Shown here: positions 52,343-62,251 of the stretch, in pieces
Numbering within the stretch: the stretch's first letter is position 1
Layout of the letters: each line of letters opens with the position of its first letter
From: Acidobacteriota bacterium
GTDB lineage: Bacteria > Acidobacteriota > Terriglobia > Acidiferrales > UBA7541
Direction: 5' to 3'
Assembly: GCA_027307115.1 (NCBI GenBank)
Contig: DAHUXN010000035.1
Coordinates: 1 to 64,000, forward strand
DNA length: 64,000 bases
Made by a program: the position numbers and the translations under genes
The notes under the pieces: model-generated
Database searches by the model: none
Told to the model about the DNA's origin: nothing
The model's input: only the letters and a program-made list of their open reading frames with translations

Positions 52343-53284
52343 TTACTTTCTTGCGTAGGCCGCGGAATACCAATCCCACGTTTGGCGCAATCCTTCCTCG
52401 AAATTCACCAGCGGCTCGTAGTGCAGAACCTGCCGGCTGCGCGTGATGTCCGCTTGAGAGTGAAGAATATCGCCGGGACGCGGAGGATCGTACTTCGCGC
52501 GAATTGCACGCCCACAGATCTTACCGAGCAATTTCAGCACTTCGTTGAGCGTGATGCGGAAACCCGTTCCTCCGTTAAATACCTTTCCGGAAGCGCCGGG
52601 AGCTTCACAGGCGCGCAGCGAGGCATCCACCACATTGTCGACAAATGTGAAATCGCGCGATTGCTCACCGTCGCCATATACGACCGGAGAAGTTCCTTCC
52701 AACACGGCGAGCATGAAGCGCGACAGCACACCGGAGTATTGCGACGTGGGATCTTGCCGCGGGCCAAACACGTTGAAGTAGCGCATCGACACATTTTCGA
52801 GTCCATACACGCGGCCGAAAACCTGCGCATACAGTTCGCCAGCCAACTTCGTCACTCCATAGGGTGAAATAGGTTCCGCTGGCATTGTTTCCACCTTCGG
52901 TTGAGTAATTGTTTCGCCATATGCGGACGATGACGCCGCAAACACGATGCGCCGGACTTTCGCGTCGCGCGCCGCGACCAAAACGTTCAGCGTTCCTCCC
53001 ACGTTGATGTGATTCGTTTCGATCGGGTCCTTGACGGAACGCGGGACAGAGGTCCTCGCGGCTAAATGCAACACGTAGTCGGCGCCATTGCACGCTTCAC
53101 GCGCCGCTTCAAAATCACAGATGCTTCCTCGGATCAGGCGAATCTTGCCGTGAACGCTGGAGAGGTTGGCTTCTTTTCCCGAAGAAAAATCGTCAAGCAC
53201 GGTTACCTCGTGACCGCGCCGCACGAGTTCGTCGACCATATTCGAGCCAATAAAGCCCGCACCACCCGTCACCAGGTAGCGCAT
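52343..53284 (-). CDS. NAD-dependent sugar epimerase/dehydratase (UDP-sugar 4-epimerase-like)
   Basis: A 313-residue extended short-chain dehydrogenase. NAD-binding TGGAGFIGSNMVDELVRRGHEV is at the N-terminus, the catalytic Ser/Thr lies in AASSSAYGE, and the Y-x-x-x-K is in SPYGVTKLAGELYAQ. The remaining blocks (SMRYFNVFGPRQDPTSQYSGVLSRFM, DFTFVDNVVDA) are typical of UDP-GlcNAc/GalNAc or UDP-glucose 4-epimerases such as WbpP/GalE. The gene follows the nucleotide-sugar dehydrogenase gene by 43 bp, so both likely act on UDP-HexNAc precursors of a surface polysaccharide. Confidence 0.9.
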   Translation of the reverse strand: MRYLVTGGAGFIGSNMVDELVRRGHEVTVLDDFSSGKEANLSSVHGKIRLIRGSICDFEAAREACNGADYVLHLAARTSVPRSVKDPIETNHINVGGTLNVLVAARDAKVRRIVFAASSSAYGETITQPKVETMPAEPISPYGVTKLAGELYAQVFGRVYGLENVSMRYFNVFGPRQDPTSQYSGVLSRFMLAVLEGTSPVVYGDGEQSRDFTFVDNVVDASLRACEAPGASGKVFNGGTGFRITLNEVLKLLGKICGRAIRAKYDPPRPGDILHSQADITRSRQVLHYEPLVNFEEGLRQTWDWYSAAYARK

Positions 53285-53327
53285 TCTATTGCCCTCCTTC
53301 GATGGCCGAAAACAGAAACAATGTTTG

Positions 53328-54680
53328 TCAGCAGTGGGTAATTTTTTCGCGATGCTGCGTCACCGCGCGCGTGGCATTGCGCGTATCCACCACCAACTGC
53401 GCAGCCTCCACGATTGCCGCGTAATCATAAGCCGAATGATCCGTGGCGATCAGCACGCAATCATATGACGCCAGTGCCGGGGCATTCAAATCCACCGAGC
53501 GCATGGCGGAATAATCGTAGTGCCGCATTTTATGCAGCGCTGGAAAATAAGGATCGTTGTAATCGAGATGCGCGCCGCGTTCCATCAGCAGCTGCATCAA
53601 TTTCAACGAAGGCGATTCACGCAAGTCGTCCACATCTTTTTTGTAAGCCACGCCGAGCAGCAACACGCGCGAACCTTTCAGGCTCTTCTGCCGCTCGTTG
53701 AGCGCTTCCCCGACGGCATTGACCACGTGGTACGGCATGGCGGAATTGATCTCGCCAGCCAGTTCGATGAATCGTGTCGAGAAATCGTATTCCTTGGCCT
53801 TCCACGACAGGTAAAACGGGTCGACGGGGATGCAATGTCCCCCCAACCCGGGCCCCGGATAAAACGGCATGAAACCGAACGGCTTGGTGGCGGCGCTGTC
53901 AATCACCTCCCAAACGTCCATGCCCATGCGCTGGCAGAGCAGCTTGAGCTCGTTGACGAGCGCGATGTTCACGCAGCGGAAAATATTTTCGAGCAGCTTG
54001 GACATCTCCGCTGCCCGCGTCGAACTGACGCGAACTACGCGCGCGACGATCTGAGCGTAGAGATTCGCAGCCGCCTCGCCGCTCGCTGCGTTGATCCCTC
54101 CAACCACTTTCGGAATCTGTGCAAGACCATAATTCTTGTTGCCAGGGTCTTCGCGCTCCGGAGAAAACGCCAAATAAAAATCAGTACGCCCTGCATCACG
54201 GTTCGCCGCGCCCTGAACGGGACACCGCAAGCTGCCCTTCTCCAGAATGGGCAAGACCAGATCTTCGGTGGTACCCGGATATGTGGTGCTCTCAAGAACG
54301 ATTAATTGGTCACGTTGCAGGTGGGGCGCGATGGATTGCGCCGTGTTTTCGACATAGGAAAGATCCGGATCCCGGCGGTCGTCAAGCGGCGTCGGAACGC
54401 AAATCAATACGGCGTCCATGTCACGCAATTGAGCGAACTCGGTGGTGGCGGAAAAGTGACGCGATTTTGCGTGTTTCGCGATTTGTTCGGATTGAATGTG
54501 TTTGATATATGATTCGCCGCGATTCAGCTTTTCCACTTTCCCCGGATCGGTATCAAGACCCAATACGAAATGGCCTGTTTCGGCAAAACGTAATGCCAGT
54601 GGCAGTCCAACGTAGCCACAGCCAATAATCCCAATCTTCAATTCCTTGCCGGAAAAATACTGCGGAGTACGTCCAGACAT
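53328..54680 (-). CDS. nucleotide-sugar dehydrogenase (WbpA/UDP-HexNAc dehydrogenase type)
   Basis: Oxidises the C6 hydroxyl of a UDP-sugar to an acid using NAD. The 450-residue protein has the three-domain layout: NAD-binding IGIIGCGYVGLPLALRFAETGHFVLGLDTD, a central catalytic domain with VSSTRAAEMSKLLENIFRCVNIALVNELKLL and the nucleophile Cys in GPGLGGHCIPVDPF, and a C-terminal UDP-binding domain starting LLLGVAYKKDVDDLRESPSLKL. It groups with WbpA/WecC-like UDP-N-acetylhexosamine dehydrogenases more than with Ugd. It lies upstream of the epimerase gene. Confidence 0.92.
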   Translation of the reverse strand: MSGRTPQYFSGKELKIGIIGCGYVGLPLALRFAETGHFVLGLDTDPGKVEKLNRGESYIKHIQSEQIAKHAKSRHFSATTEFAQLRDMDAVLICVPTPLDDRRDPDLSYVENTAQSIAPHLQRDQLIVLESTTYPGTTEDLVLPILEKGSLRCPVQGAANRDAGRTDFYLAFSPEREDPGNKNYGLAQIPKVVGGINAASGEAAANLYAQIVARVVRVSSTRAAEMSKLLENIFRCVNIALVNELKLLCQRMGMDVWEVIDSAATKPFGFMPFYPGPGLGGHCIPVDPFYLSWKAKEYDFSTRFIELAGEINSAMPYHVVNAVGEALNERQKSLKGSRVLLLGVAYKKDVDDLRESPSLKLMQLLMERGAHLDYNDPYFPALHKMRHYDYSAMRSVDLNAPALASYDCVLIATDHSAYDYAAIVEAAQLVVDTRNATRAVTQHREKITHC

Positions 54681-54793
54681 GGACCTTCAATCTCCCTTTC
54701 TGCTGCGCGTGATATTGTACTTGTATTGGAAGAAATAGTATTGCAAATTGGGTTCATCCGGAAACGTCTCGATCACACCCTAAGCGGCGAACC

Positions 54794-57700
54794 TCACATT
54801 TCTGGATCGTAGTTCAGATTTGGCGCCAACCAACGCTCCACTTCGTGCACGTCCATGCCCTTGCGCCGGTGATAATCCTCAACTTGGTCGCGATCAATCT
54901 TTCCCACCGCAAAATATCTCGCCTTGGGATGCGAAAAATAAAGGCCACAAACCGAGGCGGCCGGATACATCGCGAAACTCTCGGTCAGCTGAATGCCGGT
55001 ATTTTTTTGTGCCTCCAAGAGCTCGAATAATTGCTGTTTTTCCGTATGATCAGGCGAAGCGGGATATCCCGGCGCGGGTCGTATCCCGCGATAGCGTTCT
55101 CGCAGCAAATCTTCATGCGCCAGCGTTTCTTTTTTGCCAAAGCCCCATTCATCGCGCGCTCGCTTGTGCGTAAGTTCGGCGAGCGCCTCCGCCAAACGAT
55201 CTGCAAGAGCTTTGGTCATCAAGGCGTTGTAATCGTCATTTGCCTTCTCGAATCGCGCCACAATCGCCTCGATGTTTATCCCCGCTGTCACAGCAAACGC
55301 GCCCAAGTAGTCCGGTAGTCCGATTTCTTTCGGCGCGATAAAATCCGCCAACGCATATTCCGATTCCCCGGCCGGTTTCTCCATCTGTTGACGCAGCGTG
55401 TGAAATGTCGTCAGGATTCTGGAACGCGATTCATCCGTATAAATCTCGATATCTTCGACCACGCTATTGGCGGGGAAAAATCCCATGACGGCACGAGCAA
55501 CGAGAAATTTTTCTTCCATAATTCGGCGAAGCAGATTCTGCGCATCATCGAAGAGCTCCTTCGCCTTGGGTCCCACGCCGTCCTGTTCGAAAATCCGCGG
55601 ATAGATTCCGCGCAGTTCCCATGCGTGAAAAAATGGCGTCCAATCAATATACGGAACGATTTCCGCCAGAGAAACGCATTTGTAGCAGCGGACCCCCGTA
55701 AACGAAGGCCGCGGAGGCTGATAACCTGACCAATCGAAAACAGGCTTCCTCCGACGTGCCTCGGCAAAGGACAGAAGACTTTGCGTCCTCGGTCCGCGAT
55801 GCTTCTCGCGCGTTTTTTCCTGCTCCGCGCCGTTTTCCGCCACGAACCCGCCCTTCAGGTCCGCGCTGAGCAGGCTCGCTACCACTCCCACGGCCCGCGA
55901 CGCGTCCTGGACATGCACTACCGGCTGTCTATACATGGGCGCAATTTTCACCGCCGTGTGCACGCGGCTCGTTGTCGCTCCGCCTATGAGAAGAGGAAGC
56001 ATGAATCCCTCTCGCTGCAGTTCCTTGGCTACGTGCGACATCTCTTCAAGCGATGGCGTGATCAGCCCGCTCAATCCGACCATGTCCGCGTTTGTTTCGC
56101 GAGCCGCGGCCAAAATCTTATCGCTCGGGACCATCACTCCCAGGTCGATCACTTCATAATTGTTGCAGCCAAGTACCACGCCAACGATATTTTTCCCGAT
56201 GTCGTGCACGTCGCCTTTCACCGTCGCCAGCAGCACTTTTCCTTTGGCTTTCGCGATGCCGCCCGATAGTTTCTCCGCTTCCATGAACGGTTGCAGATAC
56301 GCGACCGACTTCTTCATCACGCGCGCGCTCTTCACTACTTGCGGCAGAAACATTCTCCCTGAGCCAAAAAGATCTCCGACCACGTTCATGGCATTCATCA
56401 ACGGCCCTTCAATCACCGCGATCGGCTTACCGTATTTCTTGCGTGCCTCTTCCGTATCGGCTTCGATGTAATCCACAATACCTTTGAGCAGCGCATGCTT
56501 CAGCCGTTCTTCCACTGACCCTTGCCGCCACGCGCTTTCCTCCACCGGCGCCTTGCCTTTTTGCTTTACGGAATCAGCAAACGCCAGCAAACGTTCGGTC
56601 GCGTCCGGCCGGCGATTCAACAGCACGTCTTCCACTAGTTCCAACAAGTCTTTCGGAATCTCCGCGTAAATGCCGAGCTGACCGGCGTTCACGATGCCCA
56701 TATCCATGCCCGCGCGAATTGCATGATAAAGAAACGCTGAATGCATGGCTTCGCGCACCGTGTTATTGCCGCGAAACGAAAATGAAATATTGCTCACGCC
56801 GCCACTGACCTTCACATACGGAAGCGTCGCTTTGATTTGCCGCGTGGCCTCGATGAAGTCGACGGCATAGTTGTTGTGCTCTTCCATTCCCGTTGCGACG
56901 GTCAGAATATTGGGATCGAAAATGATGTCTTCCGGCGGCACCCCGGCCGCGGTGGCAATTTTGTACGAGCGCGTGCAGATTTCCAGTTTGCGCGCCACGG
57001 TATCGGCTTGACCTCTCTCGTCAAACGCCATGATTACCATGCCCGCGCCATAGCGGCGAATCAGCCGGATGCGCTGCTTAAACGCCTCTTCGCCTTCCTT
57101 CAGGCTCACGGAATTAACGATTCCTTTTCCCTGAATGCACTTCAGCCCGGCTTCGATCACGCTCCATTTCGAACTGTCGATCATGATCGGAACGCGGGAA
57201 ATCTCCGGCTCCGATGAGATGTAGTGAAGAAACGTCGTCATGGCCTGCTCGGAGTCAAGCATCGCCTCGTCCATATTGATGTCGATGATCTGCGCGCCCC
57301 CTTCCACCTGCTGGCGAGCGATGGCGAGGGCTTCTTCGAGTTTCCCATTCAGAATTAATTTGGAAAACTTCGGCGAGCCAGTGACGTTTGTACGCTCGCC
57401 AATGTTGACGAAATTCGTATCTGGCCGAATCACCAGCGGCTCGAGCCCACTGAAGCGCGTATAGCGTTCCGGTCTGGCCAGCGCATGCGGTTCCAGATCC
57501 TTCACGGCCGCGGCAATCGCGCGGATGTGCGCCGGTATAGTCCCGCAGCAGCCGCCGACAATATTGAGCCATCCATTGGCTGCGAAATCCCGCAGGTCCG
57601 TTGCCATCGACTCCGGCGTTTCGTCGAATCCGCCGAACGCATTTGGCAAACCCGCATTTGGGTAGCAGCTGATGTAAATAGGCGCGACACGCGAAAGTTC

Positions 57701-58462
57701 TTCGATGTACGGCCGCATTTGTTTTGCGCCGAGCGCGCAGTTAATCCCCACGCTCAACAGATTCATATGCGAGACGGAAATCCAGAAGGCCTCGACGGTC
57801 TGCCCCGACAAGGTTCTCCCGCTCTGATCCGTGATCGTCACGGAAGCCATCACCGGAACGCGCCGTCCCGAGTCTTCGAAATACTGATCGATGGCAAAGA
57901 GCGCAGCTTTTCCATTCAGCGTGTCGAATATGGTTTCCACGAGTAACAAGTCCACTCCGCCGTCAATGAGCCCGCGCGCTTGCTCATAATAGGCGGTGCG
58001 CAATTGATCGAAGGTTGCTGCTCGTGAAGCGGGGCTGTTTACATCTTGTGACATCGACGCGGTTCGGCTCGTTGGTCCCAGGGAACCTGCGACAAATCGG
58101 CCGCTTCCCGGATTTTCCTTCATGAAACGCTCGACTGCCCGCCGCGCGACTTCCACTCCAGCTTTATTCAAATCGTAAATTCGACCTTGCAGCCCATATT
58201 CCGTCATGGAGATGGCGTTTGAGTTGAACGTGTTTGTCTCGATGATGTCCGCGCCCGCTTCAAGGTATTGTCGGTGGATGGACTCGATAATCTGGGGCTG
58301 CGCGATGTTCAAAACATCATTATTCAGCCGCAAATCCTTTGGATGATCACGAAATTCCTTGCCGCGATAGTCTTCCTCAACTAGCCCCAGTGCCTGAATC
58401 ATGGTGCCCATGGCGCCATCAAGTATGACGATCCGTTTGTTCAGAATTTCCCGTATATCCAT
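54794..58462 (-). CDS. metH: cobalamin-dependent methionine synthase MetH
   Basis: Regenerates methionine from homocysteine with methyl-tetrahydrofolate. The ~1,222 residues contain all four modules in order: homocysteine-binding domain (~1-330, zinc Cys pair in GGCCGT near residue 302), pterin-binding domain (~345-610, [13 protein letters not shown] near 350), B12 domain (~640-880, with the cobalt-ligand His in DVHDIGKN near 750), and the C-terminal reactivation domain (~900-1222, [15 protein letters not shown]). The start ATG 58462 fits the family; upstream TTG codons extend it by 15 residues. No B12 or SAM riboswitch was seen upstream. It lies downstream of the exopolysaccharide operon, with 128 bp between. 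Confidence 0.96.
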   Translation of the reverse strand: MDIREILNKRIVILDGAMGTMIQALGLVEEDYRGKEFRDHPKDLRLNNDVLNIAQPQIIESIHRQYLEAGADIIETNTFNSNAISMTEYGLQGRIYDLNKAGVEVARRAVERFMKENPGSGRFVAGSLGPTSRTASMSQDVNSPASRAATFDQLRTAYYEQARGLIDGGVDLLLVETIFDTLNGKAALFAIDQYFEDSGRRVPVMASVTITDQSGRTLSGQTVEAFWISVSHMNLLSVGINCALGAKQMRPYIEELSRVAPIYISCYPNAGLPNAFGGFDETPESMATDLRDFAANGWLNIVGGCCGTIPAHIRAIAAAVKDLEPHALARPERYTRFSGLEPLVIRPDTNFVNIGERTNVTGSPKFSKLILNGKLEEALAIARQQVEGGAQIIDINMDEAMLDSEQAMTTFLHYISSEPEISRVPIMIDSSKWSVIEAGLKCIQGKGIVNSVSLKEGEEAFKQRIRLIRRYGAGMVIMAFDERGQADTVARKLEICTRSYKIATAAGVPPEDIIFDPNILTVATGMEEHNNYAVDFIEATRQIKATLPYVKVSGGVSNISFSFRGNNTVREAMHSAFLYHAIRAGMDMGIVNAGQLGIYAEIPKDLLELVEDVLLNRRPDATERLLAFADSVKQKGKAPVEESAWRQGSVEERLKHALLKGIVDYIEADTEEARKKYGKPIAVIEGPLMNAMNVVGDLFGSGRMFLPQVVKSARVMKKSVAYLQPFMEAEKLSGGIAKAKGKVLLATVKGDVHDIGKNIVGVVLGCNNYEVIDLGVMVPSDKILAAARETNADMVGLSGLITPSLEEMSHVAKELQREGFMLPLLIGGATTSRVHTAVKIAPMYRQPVVHVQDASRAVGVVASLLSADLKGGFVAENGAEQEKTREKHRGPRTQSLLSFAEARRRKPVFDWSGYQPPRPSFTGVRCYKCVSLAEIVPYIDWTPFFHAWELRGIYPRIFEQDGVGPKAKELFDDAQNLLRRIMEEKFLVARAVMGFFPANSVVEDIEIYTDESRSRILTTFHTLRQQMEKPAGESEYALADFIAPKEIGLPDYLGAFAVTAGINIEAIVARFEKANDDYNALMTKALADRLAEALAELTHKRARDEWGFGKKETLAHEDLLRERYRGIRPAPGYPASPDHTEKQQLFELLEAQKNTGIQLTESFAMYPAASVCGLYFSHPKARYFAVGKIDRDQVEDYHRRKGMDVHEVERWLAPNLNYDPEM

Positions 58463-58590
58463 GAGGTTGCTTTCTTTGCGACCCAAGGCAAGTTCTTCCT
58501 GCTTCAAAAGAATAGCATGTTGGATTCGCTAATTTATCGTTAGGATGCTGAGTGGGTGTAGCCCAGCATTGAAGGGGCTTTTGGCATCAT

Positions 58591-60474
58591 TTAACGGCAG
58601 TTCGGTGGACTGCCATCTGGATTCGCTCGCGCAATATCGAAGTCCATCGCCCGCGCGAGAAAATGTCCGGCTGGATCGAATAAGCGCACGCGCACAATGT
58701 GGAAACACTGCTGGCGGCCGCCGCCTCCCAGATGGATGGTTTGCGTAAATGCACCCTCGGGCGCGCCCGGAAAAATCTTCCCGCCTTGGCGATACCAGTG
58801 GTTCGTAAAAACATCCACCGACACGTAGTCGCCTGCCTGGATGCCTTTCACTGTGCCGGTAAGCGTTGCCGAATCTCCATCCGTGCGCACCAGCGCTCCG
58901 TTGGCGGGCGCCGTGACAAAAACTTGAGGCCCGCTTTCAGCCGGGGCCATCGCGGCAGGATTCGTCCGTTCATAGATTTCAATCTCATGACCCGTGACCG
59001 GATCCGGTGTGCTGACGCGAAGATTGTAGTGGCCGGCGAGGTTAGGTCGTATGGCGGTCTGCATCTCTTGCGCGTCCTCGCCAATGCCGCCATCAAGGAC
59101 GATATAGTCGAACGAGCCATCGCGCACAGCAGCGGCATAAGCCGGAAGTCCTGTCTCGGTTCCATAACGAAAGTAAAATGGGTCGATCATTTGCCACTGG
59201 CGCAGCGGCGGCGAGAAGTAATATCGAAACACGGTGTCATCGATCAGAATGCGATCGTCGGACACTAAATGGCCGTCGAAATAGGCGACCGCCGCTTCCA
59301 CGTTCGGCCAGAAGACGAAGCGATTGATCTTCCACGCGTTTCCCATCCAACCAAGTCCAGCCGCCAAACAGCCAACCATCACCGCTGCCGGAATCGAATA
59401 GGACACTGGCGCGATGCGCCGCAGGATGAGAATCAATCCGTGCATCGCCAGAGGAACCAAAAAGAGAAACGAATAATTCACGTGCTTCCAGTAGTCGTAA
59501 TCCGCGCGCGAAACAATCTGAAAAATCGGCATGATTGCGCTGCCGCCGAAAAGCAACGCCACCTTTCGCCATGAAGCTTTGCCATCCGGTACCCACGCCA
59601 GCAGCGCAAGTCCAAACAAAATCCACAAATCCAGCCGATCGGTAAAATAAATGTGCCAGGCGATGGCAGCAGGCGCTTTCAGCGACCCGTATGAGCGTCC
59701 ATATTGCACGAGCGCGATAAGCGATTCTCTGAAATAGACGGCATAAGCGCAGCACAGAATCGTGAGCGATAGTCCAAAAGCCAAAATCGCGCGACGGCCC
59801 TTCCACAAACTGAGGATCACCAGAAAGGGAAAATAGATTGCGATTAGAAATTTACACAAGAACGCCGCGAACAGGCTGAGCGCTGCCGCCAGCCACGTTG
59901 GCCAGTCCTGTTCCTGCCAAGCCCTCGCGAATAACCACAAACCAACGGCCAGAAAGAAAATCGAGCCAACATCTCGTGTGGCGATGCGCGAAGCAATAAC
60001 CGCAGGGCCGAGCAACGCAAAGACCAGCGCGGCCGCCATGCCCACGGCTCGCGAAAAGACACGGTTCGAAAAACCGTATACAGCCCACACCGTTAGTGCG
60101 CCCATCGCCGCGCCCAATTCCCGCACGCCGGCCAGTCCGCGAATCCTATCGGCCCATGCCGCGAGAATCGGCCACAGATACCATCCGAAACTGGAATCCA
60201 GCGGATTATTCAGGGGGGCCTCGAAATGCCGCGTAAGGAACATCCGTCCAAAGAGGACATAAATCGATTCGTCCATGTACGCGCTCGCATAGTGCGGGTT
60301 GCGTGCGCGCAGATACCAGCCGAGTCCGACGATCGCCACAAGCGGCAACCGAAAGTTGAGTAGAAACATTTGCAACGATGCGAGGCGCGAATTGGAGACT
60401 GCCGGAACGGTCATGCTTGGCGCTGAAGTCGCACCCTTGGGATTATCTTGGGGAAAAATGCTGGGCGTCGGCAC
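58591..60474 (-). CDS. GT39-like (ArnT/PMT family) membrane glycosyltransferase with C-terminal beta domain
   Basis: A 627-residue protein. Residues ~35-400 hold about eleven membrane helices and, in the first periplasmic loop, the acidic pair of the PMT/ArnT family (SAYMDESIYVLFGR); such GT-C enzymes use a lipid-linked sugar donor. The C-terminal ~200 residues are periplasmic: a loop region and then a beta-sandwich-like domain of about 110 residues (GPQVFVTAPANGALVRTDGDSATLTGTV ...) resembling an Ig-like or carbohydrate-binding fold. The start is a GTG at 60474, 1 bp after the stop of the TPR/barrel gene, so the two are in one operon with the BcsA-like gene. Confidence 0.82.
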   Translation of the reverse strand: MPTPSIFPQDNPKGATSAPSMTVPAVSNSRLASLQMFLLNFRLPLVAIVGLGWYLRARNPHYASAYMDESIYVLFGRMFLTRHFEAPLNNPLDSSFGWYLWPILAAWADRIRGLAGVRELGAAMGALTVWAVYGFSNRVFSRAVGMAAALVFALLGPAVIASRIATRDVGSIFFLAVGLWLFARAWQEQDWPTWLAAALSLFAAFLCKFLIAIYFPFLVILSLWKGRRAILAFGLSLTILCCAYAVYFRESLIALVQYGRSYGSLKAPAAIAWHIYFTDRLDLWILFGLALLAWVPDGKASWRKVALLFGGSAIMPIFQIVSRADYDYWKHVNYSFLFLVPLAMHGLILILRRIAPVSYSIPAAVMVGCLAAGLGWMGNAWKINRFVFWPNVEAAVAYFDGHLVSDDRILIDDTVFRYYFSPPLRQWQMIDPFYFRYGTETGLPAYAAAVRDGSFDYIVLDGGIGEDAQEMQTAIRPNLAGHYNLRVSTPDPVTGHEIEIYERTNPAAMAPAESGPQVFVTAPANGALVRTDGDSATLTGTVKGIQAGDYVSVDVFTNHWYRQGGKIFPGAPEGAFTQTIHLGGGGRQQCFHIVRVRLFDPAGHFLARAMDFDIARANPDGSPPNCR

Positions 60475-60475
60475 G

Positions 60476-62251
60476 TTAGAAATAGTGCCGCCATCTCACG
60501 ACGAAAAGATGCCGGTGAAACGCGTTAAACGTGTTCAGGTAATCGTATCCCAGACGAAGATCGTTGTTCTCGCTCATGTTCCACGTCAAGTGCGTCGCAA
60601 ATGTCGACGCAAATTGCGTGTTCGAAAATGCCGTGAAGGTTGTTTCCGCATTCTGCGCGCCAGCCAACCCTCCCATGTCCCATTTGGCGTGCCGTCCAAG
60701 ATTCGTCGAAAGAAAAATCTGCCCGTAATTTAGCAAAAAACGTGTCGGGCTGTAATAGCCTCCGGTAACGCGCGCCGGCGCGCCGCTGCCGGGCGTGAAA
60801 TCCGCATCGTGATCAAACTGCAGATAGCTGACGCCATATGCAATGCGAATATACGGATGATTGCCGCGAATCGATTTGCCGAAATTTCCGTCAACGCCCC
60901 ACCGGCGGTTTGACGCCAGATTTTCGCCAGTGTAGGCGCCGTCCGTATAAGTGACTGAAAGATCGTAATTGTGCTGCGAATTTGAATAGCTCCCGCCGAT
61001 GTGGCCGAGGTTTGTTTCCACCTGCCCCACGAAGATTCCGTTCGCCGTCGCTCCCAGCGTTGAAACAAGCGATTCCTGATCCGATTCACGCTCCACCCCT
61101 GTGTAAAGCTTAAACGACGGCCGGACCGTGAACGTTGCGTCAAACGCGCCTTCGATTTGCGACGAAACACCGGGATAGGTTCGCGCGGCGATTTGCGCGT
61201 GGGCCACGACGTTTTCATCGGGCTGCGAATCAAGCATCAGTGCATAATAATTTGAATTGAAATTCCGGACTTGGGTCCTGAAAAGAAATGGCTGGTAAAG
61301 CGCGCTCAGGCGATTCGAACCGCCGAGCGGCGTGGAAATGAGCGCCTCAGCCGAATCGTAATCCAGAACTTTCCCGTCTCGCCGCAGTCCATATCCCAAC
61401 TCCACGTACGTGCCAAGCGCATGATTCACGTTGCGTCGGAGATCCCTGAATTCAGGCGTGTCAATATCCTTCACTTCCGCCAGGTCCGCGCGGGCTCGCG
61501 TGTATTCGCCCGTTTCGTATTCAGTCTGCGCCAAGCCCAACATGGTGGCCGAATCGTTCGGTGCCAGGCCGTGCGCCTGTTCATAAAGATTCATCGCTGC
61601 GGCGTGCTGCCCGCGCCAGTCGAGGATTTCGGCTTTGCCACGCAACGCTGCCACATTGTTGGGATCCTGCTGCAGAACTTTCTCGTAGAGCTCCATCGCC
61701 TCCGAGGAATGCCCGCTCCATGCCAGAAGTTGCGCTTCGCCCGAGAGTGCAGCTGCATTGTTTGGGCTGATCGCAAGCGCTTTCTTGTAATGCTCAAGCG
61801 CCTGCGAGCGACCGGATTTGCTCCAGCTCAGAACTTCCGCGTACCCATTCTCATACTGAACGTCGGAGGGCTTCAGTTCTGTTGCGCGCTTCAGTAGTTC
61901 CAACGCCTCGGCGCGATGGCCCGGCTGCCAGCTATCCATTTGACCCAGCTGAAAAACGCGCTCCGCATTATTGGGTTGGAGCTGCACTAGATGCTGCAGG
62001 GCGGACAGCGAGTCGTGCCAATGTCCCGTGGCCACGAGCGAATCAACCAATCCGCCAAGCGCCTCAATGTTATTGGGATCAGTGCTAAGAGCTTGACTAA
62101 AGAGCCGGGCTGCCTGCTCGTAATGTCCGTGAGATGCTTCTGCCCGCGCTTGGTCCAGCGTCGAACCTTGCGGCACACATTTCGCACTTGGCGCAACGAA
62201 CAGGCCGGCTAGACCAAAAAGACATGCCGCCAGAGCAACCCTGCGAATCAT
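60476..62251 (-). CDS. TPR-repeat outer-membrane beta-barrel protein (BcsC/PgaA-like)
   Basis: About 591 residues: signal peptide (MIRRVALAACLFGLAGLFVAPSAKC), about seven TPR motifs over residues ~35-290 (HYEQAARLFSQALSTDPNNIEALGGLVDSLV, NVAALRGKAEILDWRG), then a beta-strand-rich C-terminal half (~300-591) ending HLFVVRWRHYF, a typical outer-membrane barrel terminus with final Phe. This periplasmic-scaffold-plus-barrel layout is that of polysaccharide exporters such as BcsC and PgaA, though shorter. Its start overlaps the stop of the BcsA-like gene by 4 bp (ATGA), so they are coupled. It is inferred to export the polymer made by that synthase. Confidence 0.85.
   Translation of the reverse strand: MIRRVALAACLFGLAGLFVAPSAKCVPQGSTLDQARAEASHGHYEQAARLFSQALSTDPNNIEALGGLVDSLVATGHWHDSLSALQHLVQLQPNNAERVFQLGQMDSWQPGHRAEALELLKRATELKPSDVQYENGYAEVLSWSKSGRSQALEHYKKALAISPNNAAALSGEAQLLAWSGHSSEAMELYEKVLQQDPNNVAALRGKAEILDWRGQHAAAMNLYEQAHGLAPNDSATMLGLAQTEYETGEYTRARADLAEVKDIDTPEFRDLRRNVNHALGTYVELGYGLRRDGKVLDYDSAEALISTPLGGSNRLSALYQPFLFRTQVRNFNSNYYALMLDSQPDENVVAHAQIAARTYPGVSSQIEGAFDATFTVRPSFKLYTGVERESDQESLVSTLGATANGIFVGQVETNLGHIGGSYSNSQHNYDLSVTYTDGAYTGENLASNRRWGVDGNFGKSIRGNHPYIRIAYGVSYLQFDHDADFTPGSGAPARVTGGYYSPTRFLLNYGQIFLSTNLGRHAKWDMGGLAGAQNAETTFTAFSNTQFASTFATHLTWNMSENNDLRLGYDYLNTFNAFHRHLFVVRWRHYF

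Noticed and set aside
58508-58590. Hairpin ATGCTG ... CAGCAT between the GT39-like gene and metH
   Set aside because: Only six perfect base pairs and no T-run on either strand; it does not qualify as an intrinsic terminator, and no riboswitch consensus surrounds it.
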